Below, piece after piece: positions 26,164 to 36,128 of a stretch of 64,000 nt of DNA. The notes below the pieces were generated by a model, which was not told the origin of the DNA, did not search any database, and worked only from the letters and a program-made list of their open reading frames with translations. Both the position numbers and the translations under genes were made by a program. The stretch's first letter is position 1, and each line of letters starts with the position of its first letter. The DNA comes from Alistipes dispar (GTDB taxonomy: Bacteria; Bacteroidota; Bacteroidia; Bacteroidales; Rikenellaceae): positions 2,716,001 to 2,780,000 of the forward strand of contig NZ_AP019736.1 in assembly GCF_006542685.1 (NCBI RefSeq). The letters are read 5' to 3'.

Positions 26164-27561
26164 CTACCAATCTTTCTCGTGTCTTACGCCCGACCACGAA
26201 GCCTCGTCGTCGTAGATGTACTTCGCCACGTCGTTCAGCGGCGTGAACTGCCCGTCGCCCGGCTTGAGGTTATAAACCATTTGCACGCCGTTGCCCATCC
26301 GGCGGTTGTACTGCAAATTTTCGGGCGACGACTCCTGGCCGTAGGTCATGTCGAGCGATCCTTCGCCCCACTGCCGGCGCGACAGCCCGAGATGTATCGG
26401 GTTCATCAGCGCACCGTAGTCGCAATAGGCGTAATCGATGAAATCGCCGGGACGGACTCCGTCCACCGCCTCCTTGAACCCGAAGTTGGCCTGTCCGATC
26501 TGATAGAGCATCACCAGTTTGTCGGGCATCGCCATCTTCACCTCGTAGAGCAGACGGGCATAGGGCCCGGGGCCGTACTGCACGCATCCCGGCCAGAGGT
26601 TGCCGAGATGCTCCTCGTACTTCGAATATTCGTCGTCGAAATCGACGCCGTCAAGTCCATAGGTATCGACGATCGAGCGCAGATCCTGCGCGAAGGCGCG
26701 CGCCGCTTCGTCCGAGAGGTTGGCCACGCCCGATCCGTCGCCGTTGCCCAGAATCGTCAGGCTGACGCGGATTCCGGCTTCCTGCAACGGGCGGATGTAG
26801 ATGTCGCGGTTGTCCAGGATGTGCCGCACATTGGGATTCAGCGTGACGCCCACGCGCCGCTCCTGCTCGAGCCAGTTGATGTTGGCGGCGAAAATATTGA
26901 CCACGTCGAAAAGCGGTTTGCCGCTCCGCTTGCAACTCCATTCCAAAGCATTGAGCGGATTGTTGTCGTTCACCTCGACATAGCAGACAGTGATCATTCC
27001 TGTCCCCTTATCGGTCGAGGGACGTGCGCCCTGCACCTGCACCCAGAAGATACAGGTACCTTCCGAGGCCGACACTCCGACCCCTTCGGTCTCGGAGGTC
27101 AGTCGCAGCGGTACGGCATAGGTTTCGCCTTCGGCGAGTCCCCCGCCGGGCTTCACGCCGACGCGCAGCGGGTCGGACTGCACGCTTCGGGGGCCGACGA
27201 GCAGCGCTCCGTCGGCCTCCAGTTCGACGGACGATTTGGGAACGGCCTCGAACGAAGCAGCATGGGTCTCATTGTAAGCCTCCAGCACGCTCTCATCGTA
27301 GGCGAACCGAAGGTCCACGGCCTTTCCTGCCTCAGCGCTCAGGGCGACACGCACTTCGCCCGAAACGGGCTCGTCATAAAGCCGCAGCGTCGCACCGGCC
27401 GCACCCTGCGGATTGTAGACCGAGCAGAAGCACGATCCGACCGTCTCGATGCGTCCTTCATCAATTCCGCCGGGACGAATATCATCCTCCGTGCACGAAG
27501 TCGCAACCAGCACGGAGACTCCGGCTGCAAGGCTCCATAGCATATTTCTTGTGTAGTTCAT
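26164..27561 (-). CDS. GH18 endo-beta-N-acetylglucosaminidase lipoprotein
   Basis: This 465-residue protein has an SPII signal (GVSVLVATSCTED). A DUF1735-type N-terminal domain spans about 40-175. A GH18 TIM barrel begins at about 188 (MITVCYVEVNDNNPLNALEW). The catalytic motif is YGLDGVDFDDEYSKY with E311 as acid/base, the same form as in EndoH/EndoF1 and B. thetaiotaomicron BT3987, which cleave between the two core GlcNAc of N-glycans. It should act at the cell surface to release glycan for the SusC/SusD pair upstream in the operon. The C-terminal NGVQMVYNLKPGDG segment is also family-like. Confidence 0.9.
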   Translation of the reverse strand: MNYTRNMLWSLAAGVSVLVATSCTEDDIRPGGIDEGRIETVGSCFCSVYNPQGAAGATLRLYDEPVSGEVRVALSAEAGKAVDLRFAYDESVLEAYNETHAASFEAVPKSSVELEADGALLVGPRSVQSDPLRVGVKPGGGLAEGETYAVPLRLTSETEGVGVSASEGTCIFWVQVQGARPSTDKGTGMITVCYVEVNDNNPLNALEWSCKRSGKPLFDVVNIFAANINWLEQERRVGVTLNPNVRHILDNRDIYIRPLQEAGIRVSLTILGNGDGSGVANLSDEAARAFAQDLRSIVDTYGLDGVDFDDEYSKYEEHLGNLWPGCVQYGPGPYARLLYEVKMAMPDKLVMLYQIGQANFGFKEAVDGVRPGDFIDYAYCDYGALMNPIHLGLSRRQWGEGSLDMTYGQESSPENLQYNRRMGNGVQMVYNLKPGDGQFTPLNDVAKYIYDDEASWSGVRHEKDW

Positions 27562-27588
27562 AGCGAATCTTGTTTTTGAATCAGTAGA

Positions 27589-28821
27589 TTAGTTGTCTCC
27601 GTCACCGGAGGGAGCCTCGGGCAGCGACACCTGATTCCATTTGAGTGTCTCGTGCGCCGTGCCGCTGTTGTTGTTGTCCGTATGGTCACGGATGGTTTCG
27701 CCCGAACCTTCGTCGAATTTCCAGTAAGCCACGAGTCCCTCGCTCGCTGGATCGACCTCGTAAATGTTCGCGGCAATCTGCTCCTGCGTACGTACGGTAT
27801 TCCAGATGCGCACCTCGCAAATCTCACCGTGGAGTTCGCGTCCGGCCGCATACGAGTAACCGATATGGAAGAAATGATCCTTCTGCTGGGCGTCGGTTTT
27901 CGGCTGCCCGAGATTTACGGGAACGAACTGGTTGCCCGTCTTGTCGAGCACCGGTTCGCCATTGATGTAAATGACCAGATGTCCGGTCGCCACATCGCAT
28001 GTCACGGCGATATGCGTCCACTCGTTCGCCGGGACGAGGCACGTAGTCGCATCCGTGAAGTTGGCCGTAGCGTAGGGAGTAGGCATGACTACCTGGAGCT
28101 GGTTGGGCTCCAGACCGTTGTCGCTGATGCGGATCAGGCAATGCCCCTCGATGCCCATCACGGTCTTGATACCGGGTTCGAGCACGTAGTCGCTGCACCG
28201 CACGAGCGCCTCCATCGTCACGGCGTTCAGGCCGTTGAGCACCTTGCACGATGCGCTCTGCCCGTCGAGCGTCTTGTCGAAGGAGATGTAGTTGCTCTCC
28301 TGAAGGTCGGCCACGACATTGATGATGGCCGCGCCGCGCAGCACGTAATAGATCGTGCGGGCGCTTTCGAGCACAGCCGCTCCATCGGCTTTACGCAGTG
28401 TGACGGGAAGCACGTGCAATGCCTCGGTGTCGAGTTCGCCGAGGTTATGGAAGCGTACCGTCACGTCGGCCGAACGGTTCGTACCGACCGGGATGGAGGT
28501 CTTGCCGCCCACGATCTCAAAGTAGTTTTCGGGCAGCATCGCCGCCTCTTCGCCCGACATGCGGTTGTAGTCCGCCACGCGGCCGGCGTCGGCCTCGAAG
28601 AGCAGGCCGACCTCCTTGCCGACCGGCTTGGGAGCCGCCGCGCGGAACGAACGTTCGTCCGAGACGGTGCTCTGCTTGACGAGCAGCGTCGTGACGTTCG
28701 TGTTCTGGTCGATGAACACCCTGTTGTCGAAATCCCCGTAGGGAGACGGTTTCTTGTCGCACCCCGTCATCGCCGCCAGCGTCCAAACAGACAGCAGGAG
28801 TGCCGTATGAAATCTTTTCAT
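27589..28821 (-). CDS. DUF1735/LamG-domain surface glycan-binding lipoprotein
   Basis: This 410-residue protein has an SPII signal (SVWTLAAMTGCDKKP). A DUF1735-type domain is at about 35-165. A laminin-G/concanavalin-like domain is at about 185-395, with strands TCLVPANEWTHIAVTCDVAT, GHLVIYINGEPV and ELHGEICEVRIWNTVRTQEQ, then EGLVAYWKFDEGSGETIRDH. This is the LamG_3 pattern. No hydrolase residues are seen, so it is most likely a glycan-binding partner of the SusC/SusD system. Domain pair and operon position match the second binding protein of N-glycan PULs such as BT3983-3988. Confidence 0.85.
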   Translation of the reverse strand: MKRFHTALLLSVWTLAAMTGCDKKPSPYGDFDNRVFIDQNTNVTTLLVKQSTVSDERSFRAAAPKPVGKEVGLLFEADAGRVADYNRMSGEEAAMLPENYFEIVGGKTSIPVGTNRSADVTVRFHNLGELDTEALHVLPVTLRKADGAAVLESARTIYYVLRGAAIINVVADLQESNYISFDKTLDGQSASCKVLNGLNAVTMEALVRCSDYVLEPGIKTVMGIEGHCLIRISDNGLEPNQLQVVMPTPYATANFTDATTCLVPANEWTHIAVTCDVATGHLVIYINGEPVLDKTGNQFVPVNLGQPKTDAQQKDHFFHIGYSYAAGRELHGEICEVRIWNTVRTQEQIAANIYEVDPASEGLVAYWKFDEGSGETIRDHTDNNNSGTAHETLKWNQVSLPEAPSGDGDN

Positions 28822-28827
28822 ATCCGT

Positions 28828-29838
28828 TTAGTTTTTGGGAGAGGGATTAAGCGTTTCGATGGCCTCCTTCGTGTAGCGGTAGATCATCGCGGAGTTGTAG
28901 TAGTCGTACTGCACGTTCATGATGCCCATTCCCGCCTTGCCGATATCCTCCGGACGGAGCAGCCACTCGGCCAATGCTCCGACGGCACGCACCGAAGCAC
29001 CCGAGGCGTCGGCCAGATACCCCGTGGCATCGGTTGCAGAAGGCGGCACGGCGGAGACGAGCCACAGGAAGCGGTCGGAGGGAATTCCTTCGACGGCGCA
29101 CATGCGGCGGGCACGGACACCGAAGTCGTACACCGATTCGGCGTCGAGGCAGCGAACTACCAGATAGTCGCAAAGGGCCACCGCCGACAGGTCGCTCAGC
29201 CATTGGGGCGTTCCTTCGAAGAGAAGCAGCCCCCCGGGATGGCTTTCCCGCCATTCGGCCAGAGCTCCGGCCACCACGTCGTCGAGCGCCCGCTGCACGC
29301 GGAGTTCCTCTTCGGTAGCGAAAGTCGGGTCGGTGGATTCGTAGCGGAGCGTCAGCCCGTCGAGGCCGTCGGCTTCGATCTCTTCGAAACGCTCAGCCAA
29401 GGCGGCAGAAAGCCGTTCTTCGGGGGCCTGCGTATCCTCGGCACGCGCCAGAGCGGCCTGACAGTCGAAGGCGCCGATGATTTTCGTCCCTTTCTCACGA
29501 AGCGTTTCGGCCTGTTCAAGTTCCTCGGCCGTAAGGCGTCCTCCGGCCGTCAGCGCCACGACATCCACGCTGTCGGGCACATCGGAGAAAAAGCCGCCCC
29601 GGCTGACGGGTCTCTTGTCCGAATTGTCGAACCAGACGACCGTCCGATAATGGTCGCCGTTCTTGTAGGCGCGGAGCGAGGCGAGGTAACGGGCATACAG
29701 TCCGGGATCGTCTTCGCCGAAAACAGGATTTTCGACTGCGATTTTCTCGTTCTCCGTCCAGTCGTCGCACGAGGAGCCCGCCGATGTTGCGAGCAGAAGC
29801 GCCGCGCCGCAGAATATGTTGCTTATCGTTCTTTTCAT
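28828..29838 (-). CDS. GH18-like surface glycan-binding lipoprotein without catalytic Glu
   Basis: This 336-residue protein has an SPII signal (AALLLATSAGSSCDD). A TIM-barrel-like domain follows with strands TVVWFDNS, DVVALTAGG, GTKIIGAFDCQ, LLLFEGTPQWL and FLWLVSAVPPSA. The place of the GH18 DGxDxDxE signature reads DGLDGLTLRYEST, so the catalytic Glu at the expected spacing is absent. It is therefore probably a binding protein in the SusE position rather than an enzyme. It lies between susD and the DUF1735/LamG gene. The fold call rests on the motif and the neighbours. Confidence 0.75.
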   Translation of the reverse strand: MKRTISNIFCGAALLLATSAGSSCDDWTENEKIAVENPVFGEDDPGLYARYLASLRAYKNGDHYRTVVWFDNSDKRPVSRGGFFSDVPDSVDVVALTAGGRLTAEELEQAETLREKGTKIIGAFDCQAALARAEDTQAPEERLSAALAERFEEIEADGLDGLTLRYESTDPTFATEEELRVQRALDDVVAGALAEWRESHPGGLLLFEGTPQWLSDLSAVALCDYLVVRCLDAESVYDFGVRARRMCAVEGIPSDRFLWLVSAVPPSATDATGYLADASGASVRAVGALAEWLLRPEDIGKAGMGIMNVQYDYYNSAMIYRYTKEAIETLNPSPKN

Positions 29839-29856
29839 GACTCGAATGATAATGGA

Positions 29857-31431
29857 TTATTTCTCCTTGCAGTCCCACCACAGACGGGTGGCCATGTTGT
29901 CGGGTCCCCCGAGCAGTGAAACCGCTTCATTGATATGCTCGTTGTTCTCCTGGTACTCCTCCGCCGGATAGGGCATGCGGTTCGCATAGCCTCCCTCGGG
30001 GATGATGCCGCCGCTGCGGTTGTTCGTGGCGGGCATCAGCCGCGGATAGCCCGTGCGCCGGAATTCGCACCATGCTTCGAACCCTTCGGGATAGATCGCC
30101 AGCCACTTCTGGGTGATGATCTGTTCGAGGTTGGTTTCGAAATCGCCGCGCGTATCCCATTTGACGGTTACGGTGCTCACTTCCGAAGTGTTGCTCTCCT
30201 TGCCCAGCGGGTCCTCATAAGACTCGGGCAGCGACACCCCGTCGGCGATGTAGGCGTCGTAATCGCCCGAGAGCCCCCACTGTTCGAACGAGAGGCGCAC
30301 CCCTTCCTCGTACCAGCGTTCGGCATCGCCCGTCGCGCCGTACCAGCCGCGCAGGGAGGCTTCGGCCTTCAGAAAGGCCACTTCGGCGGCATTCATCCAC
30401 ATGAGCGGCGTCGTATAATCGACCGCCATATTCGAGTAGAGAAGCGATTCGGAGGGAATGCTGATTCCCGAACGCAGCCCGATATAGCCGTTCCGAATTC
30501 CGCCCGTGAAGGTCGAAAGGGTGAAGTATTTGGCCCGCCGGGGGTCTTTGTAACCGTTCATGTAGGAGGTGATGTCGGCCGAAACGCGCGAGTCCCCGCC
30601 GTTGTAGTCGTACATCACCACCCGGAACGGGTTGTTCTGGGTCGGAATCTGTGCATTGTCCGCATTCGATTCGATCACGCCGCCGTTCTCTCCGGAAAGA
30701 GCTTCCTTTACGATCCGTTCGGCTTCGTCCGGCGCCGCATAGCTGATACGCATGGCCATGCGCAGCTTGAGCGAATTGGCGAACCGCACCCATTTCGACA
30801 GGTCGCCCGCATAGATCTTGTCCGAGGCGGCCTTGATGGTCTCGGCCGAATGGTTCCTCAGCACGGTCAGCGCACCGTCCAGCTCCTCGAACAGCCGTTC
30901 ATAGACGGCCTGCTGCGAATCGTAGGGTGAGGTAAGCGCGTCGTCGGCTCCGATCTGCGAATAGGGAACCGGTCCGTAGGTGTCGGTCACGCGATGCACG
31001 GCAGCCACGCGGATCACTTCGGCAAGCGCAAGGGCCACTTCGTCGTCTGAATTGACTTTCAGCTTGTTGTAAGCCGTATAGATCTCAGGAATCACGCGGA
31101 TGAGCATCACGCGCGTCCAGTCGTTGGTAGGGTTGAAGATGGCGATGCGGGTGGGAAGTCCCGGATTCGAGTCGGCCGTATAGCCGCCGAGCGCACCTCC
31201 CAGTACGATATCGGTGAACTGGTGCGTATTGACATCGAGCGGAATGACCCATCCCTGCATGCCCGTCAGAATCGACGAGACGATGTAGTTGTCGTTGTTC
31301 ATATCGTCTTTCGAGGCGGCATAGGGATCGGTGTTGATGTCATCGAACCCGCCCGTGCAGGCGGCGAACAACGCTGCCGGTGCCAGCGCCAGCAGGCGGA
31401 GGCGTCTGCGAAGATATTGTGGTTTTTTCAT
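29857..31431 (-). CDS. SusD/RagB family nutrient-binding lipoprotein (N-glycan PUL)
   Basis: The 524-residue protein has an SPII signal (APAALFAACTGGFDD). The mature start, GFDDINTDPYAASKDDM, is typical of the SusD-like_2 branch. Inside are the TPR-like helices ARNSLKLRMAMRIS-type segment at about 215-235 and the C-terminal QKWLAIYPEGFEAWCEFRRT, which is diagnostic of SusD-like_2, followed by GYPRLMPATNNRSGG and a short tail. It caps the SusC channel on the cell surface and delivers bound glycan. It starts 7 nt after susC. Confidence 0.93.
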   Translation of the reverse strand: MKKPQYLRRRLRLLALAPAALFAACTGGFDDINTDPYAASKDDMNNDNYIVSSILTGMQGWVIPLDVNTHQFTDIVLGGALGGYTADSNPGLPTRIAIFNPTNDWTRVMLIRVIPEIYTAYNKLKVNSDDEVALALAEVIRVAAVHRVTDTYGPVPYSQIGADDALTSPYDSQQAVYERLFEELDGALTVLRNHSAETIKAASDKIYAGDLSKWVRFANSLKLRMAMRISYAAPDEAERIVKEALSGENGGVIESNADNAQIPTQNNPFRVVMYDYNGGDSRVSADITSYMNGYKDPRRAKYFTLSTFTGGIRNGYIGLRSGISIPSESLLYSNMAVDYTTPLMWMNAAEVAFLKAEASLRGWYGATGDAERWYEEGVRLSFEQWGLSGDYDAYIADGVSLPESYEDPLGKESNTSEVSTVTVKWDTRGDFETNLEQIITQKWLAIYPEGFEAWCEFRRTGYPRLMPATNNRSGGIIPEGGYANRMPYPAEEYQENNEHINEAVSLLGGPDNMATRLWWDCKEK

Positions 31432-31438
31432 AGCGCGT

Positions 31439-34400
31439 TTAGAATTTGAGTCTCATGTTGAAACCGATATTCCGTAACGAAGGCATCATGAAATAGTCGA
31501 TGCCCTGATAGTAGTTGCCCGTCGTGGCGACGGCTTCGGGGTCGAACGGAGCCTTGCAGTAAATCATCCAGAGGTTGCGGCCCACGAGCGAGAGGTTTAT
31601 CTCGCAAACGCCGCCGAGTTTCTCCTTCGGAATCGTATAGCCGATCGAAGCCTCCTGCAAGCGGACGTTCGTCGCCGAATAGGTGTAATATTGCGGGATG
31701 TTCTTGCCGCCTACGACCTCGTACCAATTGTAGGCCGGCAGGAGCGAACCTCCGTTGACGGCGACGCCTCCGGCGTCGCGTGCCGCGGCAGAATCCTCCG
31801 ATACGCCGTAATAGTCGAGCTGAGCCTGCGTGGCGGAGTAAACGATACCGCCGATACGGGCCGATACCATGAACCCGAAACTCAGGTTTTTCCAGCGGAA
31901 GTCGTTGCGCCACGCCATGTTGGCCTTCGGGAAGACCGATCCCAGCCTGATGTCGTCCAGATTCTCGGAGACCGTATAGATGCGGTCGTTCTCGTCCACG
32001 TAGATATGGCCGTTGGCATCGCGCTTGAGGTCGATGATCGAATAAAGATCGCCCAGCGAACCGCCCTTCTTGAGGATGAAGTGCGCCTGGTTCAGACCGC
32101 CGACATCGAGGCGGTCCTTCGTGACGAACTGTCCGGTTTCGGGATGGCGGTAGTTGTCCACCAGTTCGAGAATCCGGTTCTGGTTGGAGCTGAGCGTGAA
32201 ATTCGAACTCCACGAGAACTCGCCCCATTTGTTGCCGTAGCCCAGCGCCAGCTCGATACCCCGGTTGCGCACCGATCCGGTCTGAACGTAGAGCGTCGAA
32301 TAACCGGACGACACGGAGATCTGCGGGTCGAAGGTCTGGTTGTAGGTCTTCGTGTTGTAATACGATACGTCGAGGTTGAAATGCTTCAGGAAACGCATGG
32401 TAAGACCCACCTCCCACGAATCCGTGCGTTCGGGCTTCAGGTCGTAGAAGGGGTAATTGGTCTCCGTCTTCCACACTTTGTTGTCGGCATCCCAGACATA
32501 GACGGGGTTGGCCAGGAAACGGGCGAAGGGCATACCTACCGAGGCCCACGAACCGCGCACCTTGACGTAGGAGAGGTTCTCCGGCATGTCGGGGATGAGC
32601 TGCGAAAGCACCACCGAGGCGCCGACGGAAGGGTAGAAGAACGAAGCCTTGACCGATTGCGGACCGGCCAGTTGAGAAGGCCAGTCGTTGCGCCCCGTAA
32701 GGGTGAGGTAGTAGGTTCCCTTGTACCCGATTTCGGCCGAGGCGAAGAGCGACTGGTACTGTTCGCGCCAGCCGGACTGCTCGCGTGTCACACGGGTGTC
32801 GTCGAGCTGGAAGACGTTGAACAGATTGGCGATACCCGACTCCATGATGGGACCGCGGTTCTTGAAGGCATCCTGCCGGATATCCGAAATCACGGCGCCC
32901 ACGTTGGCCTGCAGCGACCAATTCGCTCCGAAGGTCTTGTCGATATTGAGCAGCACGTCGCCGTAGGTCTGCTGATCTTCGGTCTTGGTGATGCCGTAAA
33001 GTCCGTTGTTCGAACCCTCGATGAGCGTCGAATTGGACGTGGCATAAAACTTCTCGGTGAAGTTGTTCACCGAATTGTCGATTCGGATACGGCCCGAAAC
33101 CGAAAGCCAGTCGAGAATCCGGTAGGAGATGTTGGTATTGAGCATATAGCGCCGGCGGTCGTTCTCGCGCAGGTTGCGGTAGTTGATCCAGTAGGGATTC
33201 TGCATCGTCAGATTGCCCGCACCGATCCACTCGTCCCAGTCCTGCACCCAGATGCGGCGTTCGGGGTCGTATCGTTCGAACATCCGCACACGGTTCCAGT
33301 CGTTTCCGCGGGGAAACAGGTAAGCCGAAACCAACGGATTGGCATACGTGCCCTGATTGACCATGTTGCGGTCGTTCTGCATGATGTAGGAGGCTCCGAT
33401 GTCCAGGGTCATGCGGTCTTTGAGCAACGAGGTGGTGTTGCGGGCCGTGAAGTTGTAACGCTCGTAGCCGTTGTTGGGCACAATACCGCGGGAATTGACA
33501 GCCGAGGCCGAAAGGTAGGTCTGGTTGCGGTCGGTGCCCGTCGAGAGCGAAACGGTCTCGGTGCCGGTGACGCCCGTCTGGAAGTAGTCGCTGCGCGGGG
33601 AATAGCCCGTGCGGTCCGCAGCACCGAGCCGGCGGCCCCAGCTCATGAGCGTCTGCCCCTCCGAAGCATTAAGATTACCCGTACCGTAGCGGTTTTGGAA
33701 TTCGGGCATCACGAAGGGAGAGTGTACCTCGGTATTGCTGGTCACGGTCACGGACGTATGGCCCGCCTTGCCCTTCTTGGTCGTGATGACGATGGCGCCG
33801 TTCGACGCATAACTGCCGTAGAGCGCCGCAGCCGCAGCGCCCGTCAGCACCGACACGGACTCGATATCCTCGGGATTGATGTCCGCGACGGCTTCCGACG
33901 TTCCGGCCGAGTCGAACTCCGTTCCGCCCTCGCCGCCGAGGTTGTACATCGGAACACCGTCGATGACGTACAGGGCGTTCGAAGACTGGTCGATGCCCTT
34001 CGTACCGCGCATGACCACCTTCGAGGCTCCGCCCACGCCCGACGACGAGGCGTTGATGTTCACGCCGGCCACCTTGCCGCTGAGCGCATTGACGAAGTTC
34101 ACGTCCTTGTTGCCGACAATCTCCTCTGCCGAAACTTGCTGCACGTTGTACGACAGCGCCTTTTCCGAACGTTTGATGCCCAGGGCCGTTACGACGACAG
34201 CATCCATTTCAAGCGCGGATTCGCGCAGCGTGACCTCCATTGCCGTACGGCTCCCGACCGGAATTTCCGTGTCGTCGTATCCCAGGTAGCCGAACGACAG
34301 CACCGCTTTCGCGGCGGGAGCGGGAATCTCCAGCGCGAAAGAGCCGTCGGCCCCGGTACTCGTACCGACGGTCGTCCCCTTGACAATAACCGTCGCTCCG

Positions 34401-34786
34401 ATGATGGGAACTCCGTTCTTGTCGAGGACATGTCCCGTCACCCTGCGGGGCTGGTCATCGACGCTTTTCTGTGTCAATACGATGTGATTGTCCGAGAGTT
34501 CCCAGCCGAGTTTCGTGCCTTCGACCAGACGGTCGAGCACGACCGACAGCGGCTCCCGTCTGGCGTGCAGCGTCACCCGGTGAGAAGGGGCGATGTCCTG
34601 TGTTTTATAGAGGAACATCAGCGATGTTTGCTTCTCGATCTGCACGACGGCATCGTCGAGCGTTCCGCCCTCTACGGAGACGCTGATACGTTGTTGCAAC
34701 ACACCGGATTGCGCCGAAACCGTCATTTTACCCGTCCCGAGCGTGAAAAACAGCGCGAGAAGAGCAAGAATCAGATTTTTTTTCAT
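31439..34786 (-). CDS. SusC/RagA family TonB-dependent transporter with STN domain (N-glycan PUL)
   Basis: This 1115-residue protein has a signal peptide to about residue 26. An N-terminal STN domain (about 45-105, GTLDDAVVQIEKQTSLMFLY), a carboxypeptidase-regulatory-like domain (VTGHVLDKNGVPIIGATVIV) and a plug with ALSGKVAGVNINASSSGVGG and YASNGAIVITTKKG follow. A 22-strand barrel ends in MRLKF. The STN domain is the signal-relay part that contacts FecR, so the PUL is probably controlled by trans-envelope signalling. The length is at the upper end of the family, because of the STN domain. Confidence 0.95.
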   Translation of the reverse strand: MKKNLILALLALFFTLGTGKMTVSAQSGVLQQRISVSVEGGTLDDAVVQIEKQTSLMFLYKTQDIAPSHRVTLHARREPLSVVLDRLVEGTKLGWELSDNHIVLTQKSVDDQPRRVTGHVLDKNGVPIIGATVIVKGTTVGTSTGADGSFALEIPAPAAKAVLSFGYLGYDDTEIPVGSRTAMEVTLRESALEMDAVVVTALGIKRSEKALSYNVQQVSAEEIVGNKDVNFVNALSGKVAGVNINASSSGVGGASKVVMRGTKGIDQSSNALYVIDGVPMYNLGGEGGTEFDSAGTSEAVADINPEDIESVSVLTGAAAAALYGSYASNGAIVITTKKGKAGHTSVTVTSNTEVHSPFVMPEFQNRYGTGNLNASEGQTLMSWGRRLGAADRTGYSPRSDYFQTGVTGTETVSLSTGTDRNQTYLSASAVNSRGIVPNNGYERYNFTARNTTSLLKDRMTLDIGASYIMQNDRNMVNQGTYANPLVSAYLFPRGNDWNRVRMFERYDPERRIWVQDWDEWIGAGNLTMQNPYWINYRNLRENDRRRYMLNTNISYRILDWLSVSGRIRIDNSVNNFTEKFYATSNSTLIEGSNNGLYGITKTEDQQTYGDVLLNIDKTFGANWSLQANVGAVISDIRQDAFKNRGPIMESGIANLFNVFQLDDTRVTREQSGWREQYQSLFASAEIGYKGTYYLTLTGRNDWPSQLAGPQSVKASFFYPSVGASVVLSQLIPDMPENLSYVKVRGSWASVGMPFARFLANPVYVWDADNKVWKTETNYPFYDLKPERTDSWEVGLTMRFLKHFNLDVSYYNTKTYNQTFDPQISVSSGYSTLYVQTGSVRNRGIELALGYGNKWGEFSWSSNFTLSSNQNRILELVDNYRHPETGQFVTKDRLDVGGLNQAHFILKKGGSLGDLYSIIDLKRDANGHIYVDENDRIYTVSENLDDIRLGSVFPKANMAWRNDFRWKNLSFGFMVSARIGGIVYSATQAQLDYYGVSEDSAAARDAGGVAVNGGSLLPAYNWYEVVGGKNIPQYYTYSATNVRLQEASIGYTIPKEKLGGVCEINLSLVGRNLWMIYCKAPFDPEAVATTGNYYQGIDYFMMPSLRNIGFNMRLKF

Positions 34787-35015
34787 AAATTTAAGACCTC
34801 TTAGATGAGTAGTTTATGCCATGCACCGCAAAGCGCCGGGATTCCGGAGCATCGGGGCATGAACGAAAATTTAACGAGTCCGGAGCCGGGGAATGTCAGC
34901 AGCATGACCGGCTCCTCTTTGTTCGGGGGGGGGAGAATCCGTTCGTCAATCGGTCATAGGCAGGAAAGATTTAAGGTTCGACATGTCTATTGAGGTTTTC
35001 GTAGTTTTCAAAAGG

Positions 35016-36062
35016 TCAGCGTAAGCGGATGCGGTAGGTGTTCCCGTCGCGTTCGATATGCAGACGCCCGTCGTGGTTCAGGACGCCGAACACCTCGTCG
35101 AGCCGCTCCGTGAGCGAGAAACTGCCCGTATAACGGATCTTTTCCGCAGCTTCGTCGATAAGAAGAATCCGCACGCCGTAATAGTTCTGCAACCGGGCGG
35201 CGATCTGCGCGAGACTCTGATCGCGGAAACGGTAAACCCCGTCGTCCCACGGAACCTGCCGCTCATAGGCGTCCAGTTCCGAAAGCCGGTAACTACCGGC
35301 TCTCTTGTCGAAATGGCACTGTTCGTAAGGATGCAGTTCGAGCGACCGGAGCAATTCGCCCTCACGGTCGAGCAAGTCGAGTCCCACGGCCCCGCTCAGG
35401 AGCGTTACGGTGTTCTCGGATTCGTTGGAATAGGCCTGGACATTGAAAGTCGTTCCGAGCACGCGTACCGACTGGCGGCACGAATGGACGATGAAGGGGT
35501 GCTCCGCATCGTGTTCGACATCGAAATAGGCTTCGCCGTCGAGCCACACCTCGCGGGGACCGGAGCCGAAAGAGGCGGGATAACGCAGCTTCGAAGAGGC
35601 TTTCATCGTCACCTGCGTACCGTCGGCGAGCACGATGCGCGACTTGCTTCCGGCATCCACGCATATCGTATTGAACGAGTCGGAAAGCCCTGTCCCGCCG
35701 CTCCTCCCGGCCAGAATGCCGACAGCGATCAGTGCGGCTGCCGAGGCGGCATAACCGACTGCCCGGAACCATATCTTCCGCCCGAGCTTTCGGCGGGGTG
35801 CAGGGCGCAGCGCGGCAATACGCTCATCCGAGGCGAATTCGGGCCTTGCGAGCAACCGGCGCCGCATGGCTTCGACATCCACCGCTCCGATCTTCGATGC
35901 GGCATCCCGCTCGGCGTAAAGATGCGTCAGCCCGTAAAGCAACTCTGCATTCTCGGGATCGAGGCCGGCCCATTCGTGCAACAACTCGATCTGCTGCAAC
36001 GTGGCTTCACCTTCGAGATAGGCGATCAGGGCGGATTCGAGTGCTTCGGAGATTTCTTTCAT
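35016..36062 (-). CDS. FecR-type anti-sigma factor (N-glycan PUL)
   Basis: This 348-residue inner-membrane protein has a cytoplasmic N-terminal part to about residue 95, one transmembrane helix (AVGYAASAAALIAVGILAG) and a periplasmic FecR domain with DAGSKSRIVLADGTQVTMKA, REVWLDGEAYFDVEHDAEHP and VRVLGTTFNVQAYSNE. The last 70 residues (RFRDQSLAQIAARLQNYYGV) form the STN-like domain of Bacteroidota FecR. It should hold the sigma factor encoded upstream in check until SusC senses substrate. It lies 66 nt after the sigma gene and 229 nt before susC. Confidence 0.93.
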   Translation of the reverse strand: MKEISEALESALIAYLEGEATLQQIELLHEWAGLDPENAELLYGLTHLYAERDAASKIGAVDVEAMRRRLLARPEFASDERIAALRPAPRRKLGRKIWFRAVGYAASAAALIAVGILAGRSGGTGLSDSFNTICVDAGSKSRIVLADGTQVTMKASSKLRYPASFGSGPREVWLDGEAYFDVEHDAEHPFIVHSCRQSVRVLGTTFNVQAYSNESENTVTLLSGAVGLDLLDREGELLRSLELHPYEQCHFDKRAGSYRLSELDAYERQVPWDDGVYRFRDQSLAQIAARLQNYYGVRILLIDEAAEKIRYTGSFSLTERLDEVFGVLNHDGRLHIERDGNTYRIRLR

Positions 36063-36128
36063 CGGTCATGCGTTTTATATGTAAAACACATGTCCCGTAA
36101 AAATTACCTACTCCGTTCGAAAAAAAAT

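Noticed and set aside
31691..34804. Plus-strand frame of more than 1000 codons antisense to susC
   Set aside because: It is a shadow of the SusC frame at high GC, with His/Arg/Val-rich text and no motif; similar long shadows are antisense to other large genes.
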